Assembly: GCA_002786065.1 (NCBI GenBank)
Contig: NHNY01000007.1
Location: 496,001 to 560,000, forward strand
Direction of reading: 5' to 3'
DNA: 64,000 bases
Source: Microcyclospora pomicola
Taxonomy: Eukaryota; Ascomycota; Dothideomycetes; Capnodiales
Shown here: in pieces, positions 12,513 to 22,471 of the stretch
Position numbering within the stretch: the stretch's first letter is position 1
How the letters are laid out: each line of letters opens with the position of its first letter
Position numbers and translations under genes: made by a program
Notes under the pieces: generated by a model
Told to the model about the DNA's origin: nothing
Databases searched by the model: none
Seen by the model: the letters and a program-made list of their open reading frames with translations, nothing else

Positions 12513-14632
12513 GGTGTGCAGATTATTGACCTATATGACTAAGCATAGAGTCAGAAGTGCGTCTAGTGCCTTGTTGTGATCAGCAGTGCAGCTTTCGCTT
12601 GGTCAGAGCCTCTAGACACATCTTTGATACACCAGGCACGATCAAGACAACTAATACTTCTTTATCATTGTGATTGTCTATGGTACTCGACTCCATCGCA
12701 CTTGTTCTAACTCCCGATCAATTAAACGCTGGTTTTGAACAGTGATCGAATCATACTCCATGCTTATGGTGCGCGGCATCGGGTGTTTGTTTTGTGTATG
12801 GACTTACATCAAAGATCATCACATCATGCTGAAGAAAAGCAAGAAGCTTGACTGCACAAAGAGTTGTGTATAAAGTAAATCCTACTGCATGTTGTTCGAT
12901 ACGCACTGTGGTCTCTCGATGTCTTCTTTCAATCCCAAGCTTTGTATCTGGATAAATGTGCTCAAGGCGGCTCTTTCGCAGGCAACAGCGTGGCAGTGGA
13001 ATCGCACAATCTATAAGTTTAGTCTGATCTTTGTCGTTGATGTGAGAATATCTCGATGGCACTCCTCTGCGTTCTGAGCGCAGAGTTTCAAGGAACAATA
13101 CCCACTGCAAAGGCGATTTCAGCAGTCAATTGACCGACTATAACCTTCAGCTCATATCGCAGCAGAGAGACAGATGGGGAGTCTCTTCCACACCGAATCA
13201 TGGCAAGCCGTTTTACAATGATTGCACCGATCTCGCGGGACTGGCGGAGATGATTCGAAACCACCGCCAGGTAAACGGTGTTTTGGTCAACAACGACGTG
13301 CCTGACTGTTATGTTAGCTCATGATATCTGAAATGTGCGCCAGTGTGTGCGCTGAGCGTGCGGCTCCTTTGAGTGCCTTGGACGATTGATGCTAAGCTAT
13401 ACTGCACATGATCAACCACTTCCTCCCGTGCAGCTTTTTCCAATCAGAGCACGACTAGCCCAACTTTTTAAATGCTATGAAGTCGTACCAGCTTGATCTC
13501 AGGCTCAAGGCTCTGTTTAAATAATGAGCATTCTGCGATAAGTTGAGATATAGCTGATTCTGTGGCGGGTCCCTTTAAGCGCGGGCTCCTAAATGATCGG
13601 CACAGTGTCTTGCAGGGAGAGAGATCACTTAAGAGCGGGCGATCTTATGTCATTCAGCGGACGCTTTTATGCAATCCACAAATACACTCATGTGACGCTT
13701 CTCAAACATCTACAATTGTATCGTCCGCCCTCCAACAAGTCTCTGCAGAAAGATGGGATTGTCTCCAAAGTAAGCACGAAGAATTGCATCGAAGAAATCG
13801 AGGCTCTTGAATTGGCGCATGGCAAATAGCTGCCTGTGCCAGAGACGTATGAAGCGCAAATCCTCCCGAACGATCGTATTGGCATCTTGATGAACATGCT
13901 ACAAGGGCAATGCCTCAAGGACATCTGACCTGGCATGAATGACGCCGTGGAACCCGAAACATAGCGCATCCACACTGGGAGCTCTTGTTCAGCAGGCGCT
14001 CTGTCCGGCCGTTCAACTTGTCGTGCGGGTGTCTTCGTGTGAGAATAAAGCAGAGCTCGACAGAGTCCACCTCAAGGTTGGAGAAAACGTCTGCGGTCAT
14101 ATAATATGCTTGGGTCAAGAGTCTCCGCGCCGATCTGTCCATTATTGTATTCCACGCATGGTGACTTGAAATATTACGACATCATCGTCAAGGCTGGGCG
14201 CATCCAATTCTTTGTCGACGTAAATGTCGCAGAATGGGACCTTGAACATCTGCCGGCGACATAGTTGACAATCTGTACGACGAAGAAGTGATTACGCACC
14301 AGGCACTCTTGAATGCCCCAATAGCGGTATTCCCTACAATCTGCAATGCGCCCTCGATTGACTAGAGTATCTCCGCCCAGTGTTTGCAGCGTCCTCGCAG
14401 TCTTCGTTACCTTCCCTTTAGTCGTAAAGCCTTGATAATGCCACACTCATTGTGGTGGTGAGCAGCTATACAAGAAACAGCACGACAGCTTGACGAAGGC
14501 ACGGAACCAAGAGCATAGGATACACAATCGCGCAGCCTGCATGCATGTAATCGGACGGAGCACTGACAGTATTGGAATGTACTCAATTGCAAAGGTATCA
14601 TTGCTTACTATACAAAAACGCTACAACGTCAA
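12513..14632. other. Long intergenic region before the glycan gene cluster
   Basis: About 2.1 kb with only short shadow frames on both strands. I recognise no gene, RNA or repeat. It forms a clean left border for the glycosyltransferase genes that follow. Confidence 0.5.
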
Positions 14633-15928
14633 TCAATACTCAAACTTCTGGGACGTCTCACCATCCGGCCAGGTATCATGAAACTCCGTCTTCCCCTCCA
14701 CGAGATTCTTCAGGTTCACACGCGTGCTCCAACGGATGTTCGCCGTATATGGCATTGGGCTCGCCTTGGGACGATGTTGATCGAACATTGGCGGGATAAC
14801 GCTCAGGCAATTGCGTCTGGTGCGGCCGGCCTGTCCGTCACAGATCTGGCGCAGCATGGTGTCGGTGGTCGAGGTCATGTTGCCGACGCCCATGTCGTAG
14901 AGCAGCTTGCGCGCGCCGGGCAACGACACGGCATAGGCGAGGTTGCAGACGGTGGCGCGAGCGTAGGAGACGACGCGCGTGTGGTTCGGGTACATTTCCT
15001 TGAACTCGCCGAGACCGTAGCCCGGGTCGTAGTGTTGCATCTCCGGCATGGTTGGGTCATCGCGAATGAGCACGCGGCCGAGGGGGATGTCTTCCCATGG
15101 GGCGGGGAACATGTTGCCGCAGTGGCCCATCCAGAGCACATCCCATCGATCGACGTCGCCGTACGGTGAGCTTTTCGAGGCAGATATCGGTCTAGCCGGC
15201 TCGTTCAGCTCGATGTCGACTTGTAGGTCGTCTTCGTCTTTGCGTGGAACGGAGAGATCGAGGTAAGTGTCCTTTGTCCCCGCGACGGGCTGGAGGAGTA
15301 GGCTCGATGCTCTTGCGTAGCGTGATAGCTGGCTCTTGATGCGAAGGTCCCAATCCGCATCGTCCTCCATTATCAAAGCGGAAGTGAGGTTTTGCTCCAC
15401 GATGCTAAGTTCATTGTAAGCGTCTGCCATGGAATGCTCGCCCGGCCGTGTCCAGACTCACGTTCTGATTGCGTTCAAATGAGCTCGCCAGCTCCCAAAG
15501 TTTGCCGGGGAGAGGGATGACTCGCCATCTGCATGCTTGGGTCCGCCTTCAGGTGTCATTGGCAGAGCATGCTCCGAGTCGAAATCCGATACTCCGTCAA
15601 CATAATCGAATTTCAAGCCCAACATGGAGGCCGACAATTCCATGGCATCGCGGTTATCGGTTCGGGAGGGCATGTTGAGGACGAGGATCTTCTGAAACTG
15701 CGCAAGAGGTCAATTTCGCGGCAATGAGAAATCATCCGATTGCCAACTTACACCCAGCGTCGCATTCATGACCGGATCGTGAGCATTGGCACCAGATGAT
15801 GCACGATATGTCCGCCATGACGAGGAATCAGACCCGCGGTTCCCTAAGCTGATCAAAAACCCCGGGAGCAACAAGCACAGGCAAATGCCCGAGACAAGCT
15901 GCGTGCGCGAGAACTTGGCTGCGAACAT
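14633..15928 (-). CDS. Type II membrane glycosyltransferase, family GT25
   Basis: A 394-residue predicted Golgi glycosyltransferase of family 25 (LPS/procollagen galactosyltransferase type). Three exons: 15928-15752, 15697-15462 and 15404-14633. The introns are 15751-15698 (GTAAGT...CAG) and 15461-15405 (GTGAGT...TTAG). The first exon gives a short cytosolic tail and a signal anchor (LVSGICLCLLLPGFLISL). The second holds the GT25 opening FQKILVLNMPSRTDNRDAM. The third has the family's acidic motif LIMEDDADWD (E151-D152-D153), then GDVDRWDVLWMGHCG and a SLPGARKLLYDMG segment. The frame is open further 5' (to 16030), but the ATG at 15928 directly precedes the anchor. It heads the glycan gene run and is oriented like the next two genes. 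Confidence 0.85.
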
Positions 15929-16507
15929 GGCTTTGCGACTCGATAATTCACCTGACAGGAAGCAGAAAGCAAGTGTGAAGAGAGACGATAGAGAAGAAAC
16001 AATATTGAGATCAGCAATAAAGTTCAACAAGATCTTTGGCGAACAGATGGAGGGGCTGACATACGGAACCCAGAACGGAGTAGAGCCTCGTGCCTAACCC
16101 AGACTCTACATGACCCTGACCTCGACAGCTACCAGGACTCGGACGCTGGAACAGGAGATAACCCGCCAGCCCGCCAAGTCAACCGTTGCTGTTCTCGACC
16201 AGCCCTGTAGTCTGCATCACGTCCATGGTGATCGGGCCCACCGAACGGGGCGGTTGTCTATCATGCTATCAGCTCACCTGCACGAAGCTTGTAGCCACAT
16301 TCTCAACGACAAGGATACGCGCTACGGGCTGACACGTGAAAGCCGAAGCTTAATTGTAGGCCAGGCACGCCAGAGCTAAACACTAAATTGCTGTGGTACG
16401 CTAGAAAGACAGGCTAAAGAAACACATGGGAATCTCGGACACGTTCGCGCTAAACAACCATGCATCATGCATGTCCTGTCACAGTTCGCGAGAAGCTAAA
16501 CATGCTA
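15929..16507. other. Intergenic region within glycan cluster
   Basis: About 580 bases between two minus-strand genes; holds the GT25 gene's 5' flank. Nothing else recognised. Confidence 0.5.
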
Positions 16508-18022
16508 TCAATACTCGGTGGCTGTCCACGGACCTTTCTGGTCCTGGAAGACAGCATCCCGCGTGGCCTCAGCTCCACACAGATCTTGCCAGTGATTCCA
16601 CTTGCCGCTAGCAGTCCACGCACCTGCTGTCAAGATAGGGTGTCGTCGGACCCAGAATCGTTGTTCGCGACCGTGATCGTCCACGACGCTGGCGACCATG
16701 CTCGCTGGTAAGCGTTGGGCCGCCGTGTACAAGGAACGTGCATATGGATGCAGCCAGACTCGTCCCCAGCCTTCCTTCCCCCGGGCGGCGCATTCGTCCT
16801 CGCTACGCGTGACCGGGCATTGGTGAATCATGGCTGGCGCAACACCGCTCTCCACGCCTGTCAATAGTTCCACGTCGCTCCAGCTGGTCTCGTGTGGTAC
16901 ATCGCTTTCACCGCCTGAGACCGTCCAGTACGGCGGCATACTTGCTTGGACCTCTGGAGAAAGTGAGGCTTGGGTCTGCCATACGGAGCCTTCCAGTGGT
17001 ACGCCCAGCTCGTTCTCGTAGTCGAGACCCATGCCAAACTCGTAAGTCGTATTGCTCTGGGTCTGCATCTTGGTGCGATTGTCGTCGCCAGAGCCAAACC
17101 AGTCCCACCAGCGTTGTCCATGCTGTAGGATCGCTCGTTGGTACTCTTGCTCTCCAAAGATCTCCCCGAACACCACCAGTGGATCAGATAGCGTGTGATC
17201 GTTCAGCTTCTCCACCGCCCGCTGCATGATTGCCCTCACATCTTTGATCGGCCCAATGATAGCTCCGTGACCCGGGAATCTCTGCAGTGACTGGCCTGAG
17301 AGTGACACTTTGGGAGCCGCATAGCATGCCACTTCTGTGTCCTGATTGAGGGCGCATTCGTTTTGTGCGGCAAAGACCACGCTTTGTTTCACGCCCTTGC
17401 CGATCTTCGTCGTCAAGCGTTGATTCGCACGACGAATGGTCTGATAGTAGCGATGAAGTAACACCTCCGGTCGTAATTGGAACCACGTGCCAGGCGCATC
17501 GAGTAGAATGACCAGTGCCTCCTCGCGTTCGGGTGTCGTTTGGTTCAAAAACGAGTGGATTTGAGTAAATTGAGCCAGAAGGCGTTCTTCGGGCGACTTG
17601 GGTTGCTCTTGCGCATCTGCTTCCCATTGAACGATCGTTGGCATTGGGTAGTTCAGAACTTGCGCCGTCAAGATCGTTTGGCACATTGCGAGGCTCGAAG
17701 ACTTGTCCACGGGAATGATCAGGTCGAGAAATTGCGACTGGGGATCGAGATGCACGAAAGGCACTCCAGTTCGTGAGATGACCATGTTTTGACCAATATA
17801 GACCACCAGAAGGGCACACAACGCCATGATGATCGCTCTGACGATCACACATAGCATCGATCGATAGCCCTTGGAGGGCGTCGTTGCAGTTTCATGGTCG
17901 CCGAGCAGACCTGCTCGCTGCTCGGCATCTGCTTCCTGCTTAGGCGTCGGTCCTGTAGATAATGAGTTGCGCCGGAGAGTGAATGGGTTTCTGAGCAGTT
18001 GCTTGAACATGATTTTGACCAT
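16508..18022 (-). CDS. Type II membrane glycosyltransferase-like protein lacking the acidic motif
   Basis: A 504-residue protein with a 55-residue cytosolic tail, one membrane anchor (about residues 56-78, SMLCVIVRAIIMALCALLVV) and a luminal domain. It is a divergent paralog of the protein at 20292-21752. The two share VNxx-type openings, HRYYQTI versus ERYYQAI, IIGPIKDVR versus IMGPVKDVR, a G-QEA/QEY block, a WLHPYARSL versus WFHPYGETL block and a WxxLCG ending. The partner has an Asp-Ala-Tyr-Asp motif that resembles the metal-binding DxD of PLOD-type glycosyltransferase domains. Here the same position reads D175-A-P-G178, so one acid is missing. It may be catalytically weak, use another residue or serve as a partner subunit. 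Single exon; a second ATG lies at 18010. Confidence 0.7.
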   Translation of the reverse strand: MVKIMFKQLLRNPFTLRRNSLSTGPTPKQEADAEQRAGLLGDHETATTPSKGYRSMLCVIVRAIIMALCALLVVYIGQNMVISRTGVPFVHLDPQSQFLDLIIPVDKSSSLAMCQTILTAQVLNYPMPTIVQWEADAQEQPKSPEERLLAQFTQIHSFLNQTTPEREEALVILLDAPGTWFQLRPEVLLHRYYQTIRRANQRLTTKIGKGVKQSVVFAAQNECALNQDTEVACYAAPKVSLSGQSLQRFPGHGAIIGPIKDVRAIMQRAVEKLNDHTLSDPLVVFGEIFGEQEYQRAILQHGQRWWDWFGSGDDNRTKMQTQSNTTYEFGMGLDYENELGVPLEGSVWQTQASLSPEVQASMPPYWTVSGGESDVPHETSWSDVELLTGVESGVAPAMIHQCPVTRSEDECAARGKEGWGRVWLHPYARSLYTAAQRLPASMVASVVDDHGREQRFWVRRHPILTAGAWTASGKWNHWQDLCGAEATRDAVFQDQKGPWTATEY

Positions 18023-18425
18023 CGTTTGGCGTTGGCGAGATGTCCGATGTGCTGTCGTGTCGGCAGTGTGAAGATGAGTCGCTGTTGTCGATGGAATATA
18101 AGAGTGTAAAGCAGTGGCGCATCACCACGTGATTTGGTGCATCAACATGATGTGAGAATGTTAATATCCTTTCACCACATCTGATCTACTGGAGAACGAT
18201 GCAAGAGATAGAAGCCTCAGAGGCGTAGAGCCTACCTCACCAATAGTTTAGGATCGTTCGTGGTGATGTAAAGCGCTGAATACTGCTTATCATCGTCAAA
18301 TGATGAAGTCGTAGAGCACAAGCGCGATGAAGAATTCACGAGCGCGCAAGGTTGCGGTACCATAATTTAAGGAAACTAAGTATGTTGGGAGTATATGCAA
18401 TCATTCATGTATTGGTCTCGGTCTA
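18023..18425. other. Intergenic region within glycan cluster
   Basis: About 400 bases, the 5' flank of the preceding glycosyltransferase-like gene and the 3' flank of the transporter. It is rather AT-rich. No motif recognised. Confidence 0.5.
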
Positions 18426-19610
18426 CTATACTCGAGTGGTGAGACCGGTGATACCCCTAGCTCGTTTGTTGTCCAGCTCGATCTTGCTGTACCAGACTGC
18501 GGCGAAGACGGTTATCAGCATACCCACCCCATTCAGCATTGTCACTTTCACGTTGGATAACACCACCCCTAACAATATAGTCAAGCTTTGTTTGATGTTG
18601 GCGCAAACTGATATGGCCAATGCACCAGCGACTTTGTTCGTTTCGAAGGAAACGACGTTGAGCGCGAAGGCAGTGAGTGCGTTGAGCAACAGAGCACCAT
18701 AGAAGTGTGGCGTGAAGATGGCTTTGTCCGCTATTGCGACATGTAGCTCGCTGAGCTCGCCGCTTGCCCAAGCATAGACGAAGCATTGGAATGCCGCGAG
18801 TGGAGACATGCGAAAAACAAGCTCGAGCGCGGACAGCTTCAGCGTTCCCGTCATCAGCCGGTTGCTTGCAATGGATTTGATGGCAGCGAGGAATACACCG
18901 AGAACTGTAAGCCAAAAACCAATGAACGTGAAACTGTAGTCTCCGTATGTGGTGATCGCCACTCCCAAGATAAGTGGGATCATGCTGAGATAGGTTTGCT
19001 GCGCATACGTTCGGCTGTACACAACCCGATAGATGAGAATGGTGATCACCGGACATGTGGAGCGTACCACTTGGTGAAATGGTATCGAGACCAATGCGCT
19101 GCGCTACATCAGTCTGGGGCCAAACGAATAATGGTCCGGATCGACTTACAGCGACACATTGCTGATGGCAATGTTGACGGTGAAGAGGGTAGAGAACGCG
19201 GCTAGAAGGAAATTATCCCTCGCGCTCAAATTCGTCCATTCGAAGTATCCGGCCTTGAGCAGCGCTGCACATCCTAAGGACGTTGTAGCAGCATGCACAG
19301 CTGTCAGCAGCCAAGGTAATCTGGCTCTCTCCAGTACGGCTTTGTTTGCCAGAGTGATGCTCAAGGTCAGCACGAAATAGATCGTGAGGTATACTAGTTT
19401 CCTGGCAGAAGAGACAGTATACTCGACTGCTAGGGTGCTCGGAGGCGCGCTCGGGATCGTTGCCCTCTCTTGCACGGCCTCCTCGGGCGCTGACCAGAGT
19501 TTTTGCTTCTCGTCTACAGCATTGTCTATGTCTTCTTCGTCGACCTGCATGGCTGCACGGCTAAAGGGCCTTTCAGAGGATCGGATGGAGTCCATATTGG
19601 GTGAATACAC
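18426..19610 (-). CDS. TPT/DMT-family nucleotide-sugar transporter
   Basis: A 377-residue multispanning protein of the triose-phosphate/nucleotide-sugar transporter family, expected in the Golgi or ER membrane. Two exons (19610-19150 and 19098-18426) flank a 51-nt intron (19149-19099, GTAAGT...GCGCAG). Splicing yields the diagnostic junction NVSLALVSIPFHQVVRSTCP. Other family marks are ITLANKAVL in the first helix, SLGCAALLKAGYF, and a final helix pair around NVKVTMLNGVGM. The N-terminal ~70 residues are hydrophilic. The substrate cannot be deduced. Sitting between glycosyltransferase genes, it is the likely donor-sugar supplier for them. It is divergently transcribed from the next glycosyltransferase-like gene over a 681-base interval. 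Confidence 0.85.
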
Positions 19611-20291
19611 CAGAATGAAGGAGGGAATAGCTACCTTACTTCCATGCTTCAGGCGACAACAAGCGAAGCTCTAATCCATGCGACGGCAGCTGATCTGCGG
19701 GTTCGGACATGTCAAGACCTGACATCTCCCCCGGCCGTGATGGCGAGCTGAAATGGAAGCTTCCTGTGAGGCGCGAAATGCAGCCGAGCAGCCCTTCGTC
19801 GCTCGTCCTAGAATACTGCAAGCCATGCAGTGGTGAATTGAGTCGGTGGGCCCGACAAGGTGCACAAGGTTACGTCGTGGGGTGTGTTAATTGACTCGTC
19901 ACACAAATCCCATGAAGCGCCACTTCCCGCGCAGGGACGCCGCTGTCAGCACTGCTTCACTACGCCACGCCACGCCATTTAATTTGTCCACACACATGCT
20001 ACCACTAACTAATTAACGACTGCATCGCTTGAAGCTTATCGGAAACGCCATGTTGCCATACATGCGCCGTTGGGGCAAACTGTTGGCCGCCTTCGTGTGC
20101 TCTCCGACGCGCCCAGTGCGTTCGTTTGTCAGCCTTGACTCGGGATTCTGGATGCTGGAGCGTGTGTCCATCAACGGCCATCTGAAGCCCTCAGGCTGGA
20201 CTTGCATGCGAAGCCTGACGACTCCTGCCTTCTCGACCGTAATGTGCTCTGCGCGCCTTGCTTTGCATCACTTTGGACCAGTAATGACACC
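19611..20291. promoter_or_regulatory. Divergent promoter interval, transporter / glycosyltransferase
   Basis: 681 bases between the starts of the sugar transporter (minus) and the glycosyltransferase-like gene (plus). An AT-rich patch with CATTTAATTTG near 19975 could be a core promoter. The shared interval would allow joint control of the two cluster halves, which is inference only. Confidence 0.4.
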
Positions 20292-21752
20292 ATGATCCAT
20301 TTCACCAGCTCACGTCTATCATGGTTCATCAAATGTGCTGTGCTGGGCGCCGCGCTCTTCTACCTGTGGAGATTGTCGCCTCCTAATAAACTCGTCCATC
20401 ACTTATTTCCACAACCTTCACGGAGCCTGGGCTTGCATCTCGTTCTACCTGCCACAGGGACCAACGCAGAAGCATGCAGATTATTGTTTTCTGGAGCAGC
20501 GACCGGCTATCCGGATCCAGTTCTTGTCGGATGGGAAGGGCGGGGTCGATGGAATGGCTCAGAAAGTCATCTATTCAAGCTATCTGAGACGTTGTCCTAT
20601 CTGCAGAACCTAGAACCCGAGCAGGACGATGACCTGGTGCTGGTACTGGATGCCTACGACATCTGGCTGCAGCTTCCTCCCCAGGTGATGATAGAGCGGT
20701 ACTACCAGGCTATCGAGAATGGCAATCAGCATCTCAAAGAGAGAGGCATCTTTGGTGCCCATTCCTCAGGCGACAGTTTCGTCCGAAACACGATTTTATT
20801 CGGTGCGGACAAAGCCTGCTGGCCAGAAAACAAAGCGGAATTGAACTGCGACTCTGCTCCAGCGAGTCCAATGGCAGGTGATGCATTCGGTCCCAGGACC
20901 GACAGGCACGAAGCCAACTTACGCCCTCGATTCCTCAACAGCGGGACCATCATGGGCCCGGTCAAGGACGTCCGGCTCTTGTTCATCACCACCTTGGCTG
21001 CGGTTGAGATGGCATGGGACGATACCTTCGGCTGGAAGAACTCAGATCAACACTACTTCGGTATAGTCTGGGGCCAGCAAGAAGCCGCTCGTGCTCGTCT
21101 GCAACGTGGGGAAGGTGACATGGACGAGAATGGTGAATCCAAGGAGTTCCACGTCATGATGGACTACAACAGCGATGCTTTCCAGATCAATAACATGTAC
21201 GGACACTTCGTCACATGGATGGCGTTCAATCACTCCATGACAGGCCGGAAAGCCTATAATCCTGGCCGACTTGACCGATTAGAGCTGAGTGCAGATCTGC
21301 TGGCATTACGAGGTCCATTTTCGGCCGTCGAAGCTATCCCGCCTCCGTCTGACCAACCTCTGCTTGCGAAGACCACCTGGAAAGATATCATGCTTGGAAC
21401 TAACACCATCACGGGCCAAGTCTTTGCTCTCTACCACATCACCGGAAACAAAGACTTTCGCAAGATGTGGTGGCCTCGCCTGTGGTTCCACCCCTATGGA
21501 GAAACACTACTCTCAGCTGCACGCATGTGGCATCTCGATCATGTAGAACCGAGTGGTCGGCGGGTACTTGCTGAGGTGGACGGCATTAGCTATCTCAGTG
21601 TCGAGGCCAACGCCGGATACAGCTCGGGGAGCGATGCCGCGAGAGACAGGTCTAATGTGAAAGGGGGCGCGTGGAACGATGTGGGTGACTACATGACCTG
21701 GGATGCTCTCTGCGGAAAGCACGAGAGACAGGTATTCGGGCCTTTCGAGTGA
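20292..21752 (+). CDS. Type II membrane glycosyltransferase-like protein (PLOD-GT-like)
   Basis: A 486-residue single-exon protein. The frame is open from 20202, but the ATG at 20292 (MIHFTSSRLSW) directly precedes the signal anchor (FIKCAVLGAALFYLW), giving normal type II topology. The luminal domain carries LVLVLDAYDIWLQLPPQVM with D120-A-Y-D123, resembling the metal-binding acidic motif of PLOD-like glycosyltransferase domains, then FLNSGTIMGPVKDVRLL, SDQHYFG, LWFHPYGETLLSAARMW and a C-terminal WDALCGKHE. I know such proteins from Pezizomycotina only as uncharacterised. It is the intact counterpart of the gene at 16508-18022. The donor and acceptor are unknown; the cluster context implies a surface glycan. 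Confidence 0.75.
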   Translation: MIHFTSSRLSWFIKCAVLGAALFYLWRLSPPNKLVHHLFPQPSRSLGLHLVLPATGTNAEACRLLFSGAATGYPDPVLVGWEGRGRWNGSESHLFKLSETLSYLQNLEPEQDDDLVLVLDAYDIWLQLPPQVMIERYYQAIENGNQHLKERGIFGAHSSGDSFVRNTILFGADKACWPENKAELNCDSAPASPMAGDAFGPRTDRHEANLRPRFLNSGTIMGPVKDVRLLFITTLAAVEMAWDDTFGWKNSDQHYFGIVWGQQEAARARLQRGEGDMDENGESKEFHVMMDYNSDAFQINNMYGHFVTWMAFNHSMTGRKAYNPGRLDRLELSADLLALRGPFSAVEAIPPPSDQPLLAKTTWKDIMLGTNTITGQVFALYHITGNKDFRKMWWPRLWFHPYGETLLSAARMWHLDHVEPSGRRVLAEVDGISYLSVEANAGYSSGSDAARDRSNVKGGAWNDVGDYMTWDALCGKHERQVFGPFE

Positions 21753-22471
21753 CTGAACTTGTATGTCGTTAATGAAACTTTCTTGCCATTGCGCGCATGA
21801 CCCTCTCGACAATCGCGACGACATGATCCCTGGCAACGGCAGTGTGTGGGCAATTGGGCATGAAAGTGGAAGCGATCACACTCCGGGTGGCTGAAAATAG
21901 CAGGGCGGGAGGCGTACACAGACATCTGTCACCCAAGCGCGGTCAGAAGTTCTGACCTGGCACTCTTTGGGTTCATGCATGTGCCGAAGCCACCAATGCT
22001 TCTTCCGCGACACCCCACGTGAAACGTACCTGTTGATCTGCCGCTAAGCTCGGACTGGATCTCTGCCGACAACGTCTAATCGCTCTAACCTCTTCAGAGG
22101 CATGCACGCTTGGCGTCAAGGATCTCGTTTCAGTTGCTTGTCGGCTTTAGTGCCTTTCACATGCTGCCATACCAGTCTCAACGCTTCCGTATCGCTTCAG
22201 CTGGCCTCGCGAGTCTCTTGTCGGCCGCCCCAACGAGTCTCGATCCGCCACAATCATCCTTGATCAGTCCACGGTCTGGAGCCGTGTCCGCCGCATGTGG
22301 CATGGAGACTTGGCGGTCTCGGCTTAGCTGAACCATAGTGTCGCGATCACGAGATTGTCTTTGGCTGGATCTCATGGTTGCAGGACTTCATCTTGGATTG
22401 CCTTTCTCTTTGGACGTAGGTCACTGTTTGCTTGAGTTCCATCCCATCTTGCTTCATTCCTGTCTCACACG
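21753..22471. other. Intergenic region within glycan cluster
   Basis: About 720 bases upstream of the GT32 gene. No gene or repeat recognised. Confidence 0.5.
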
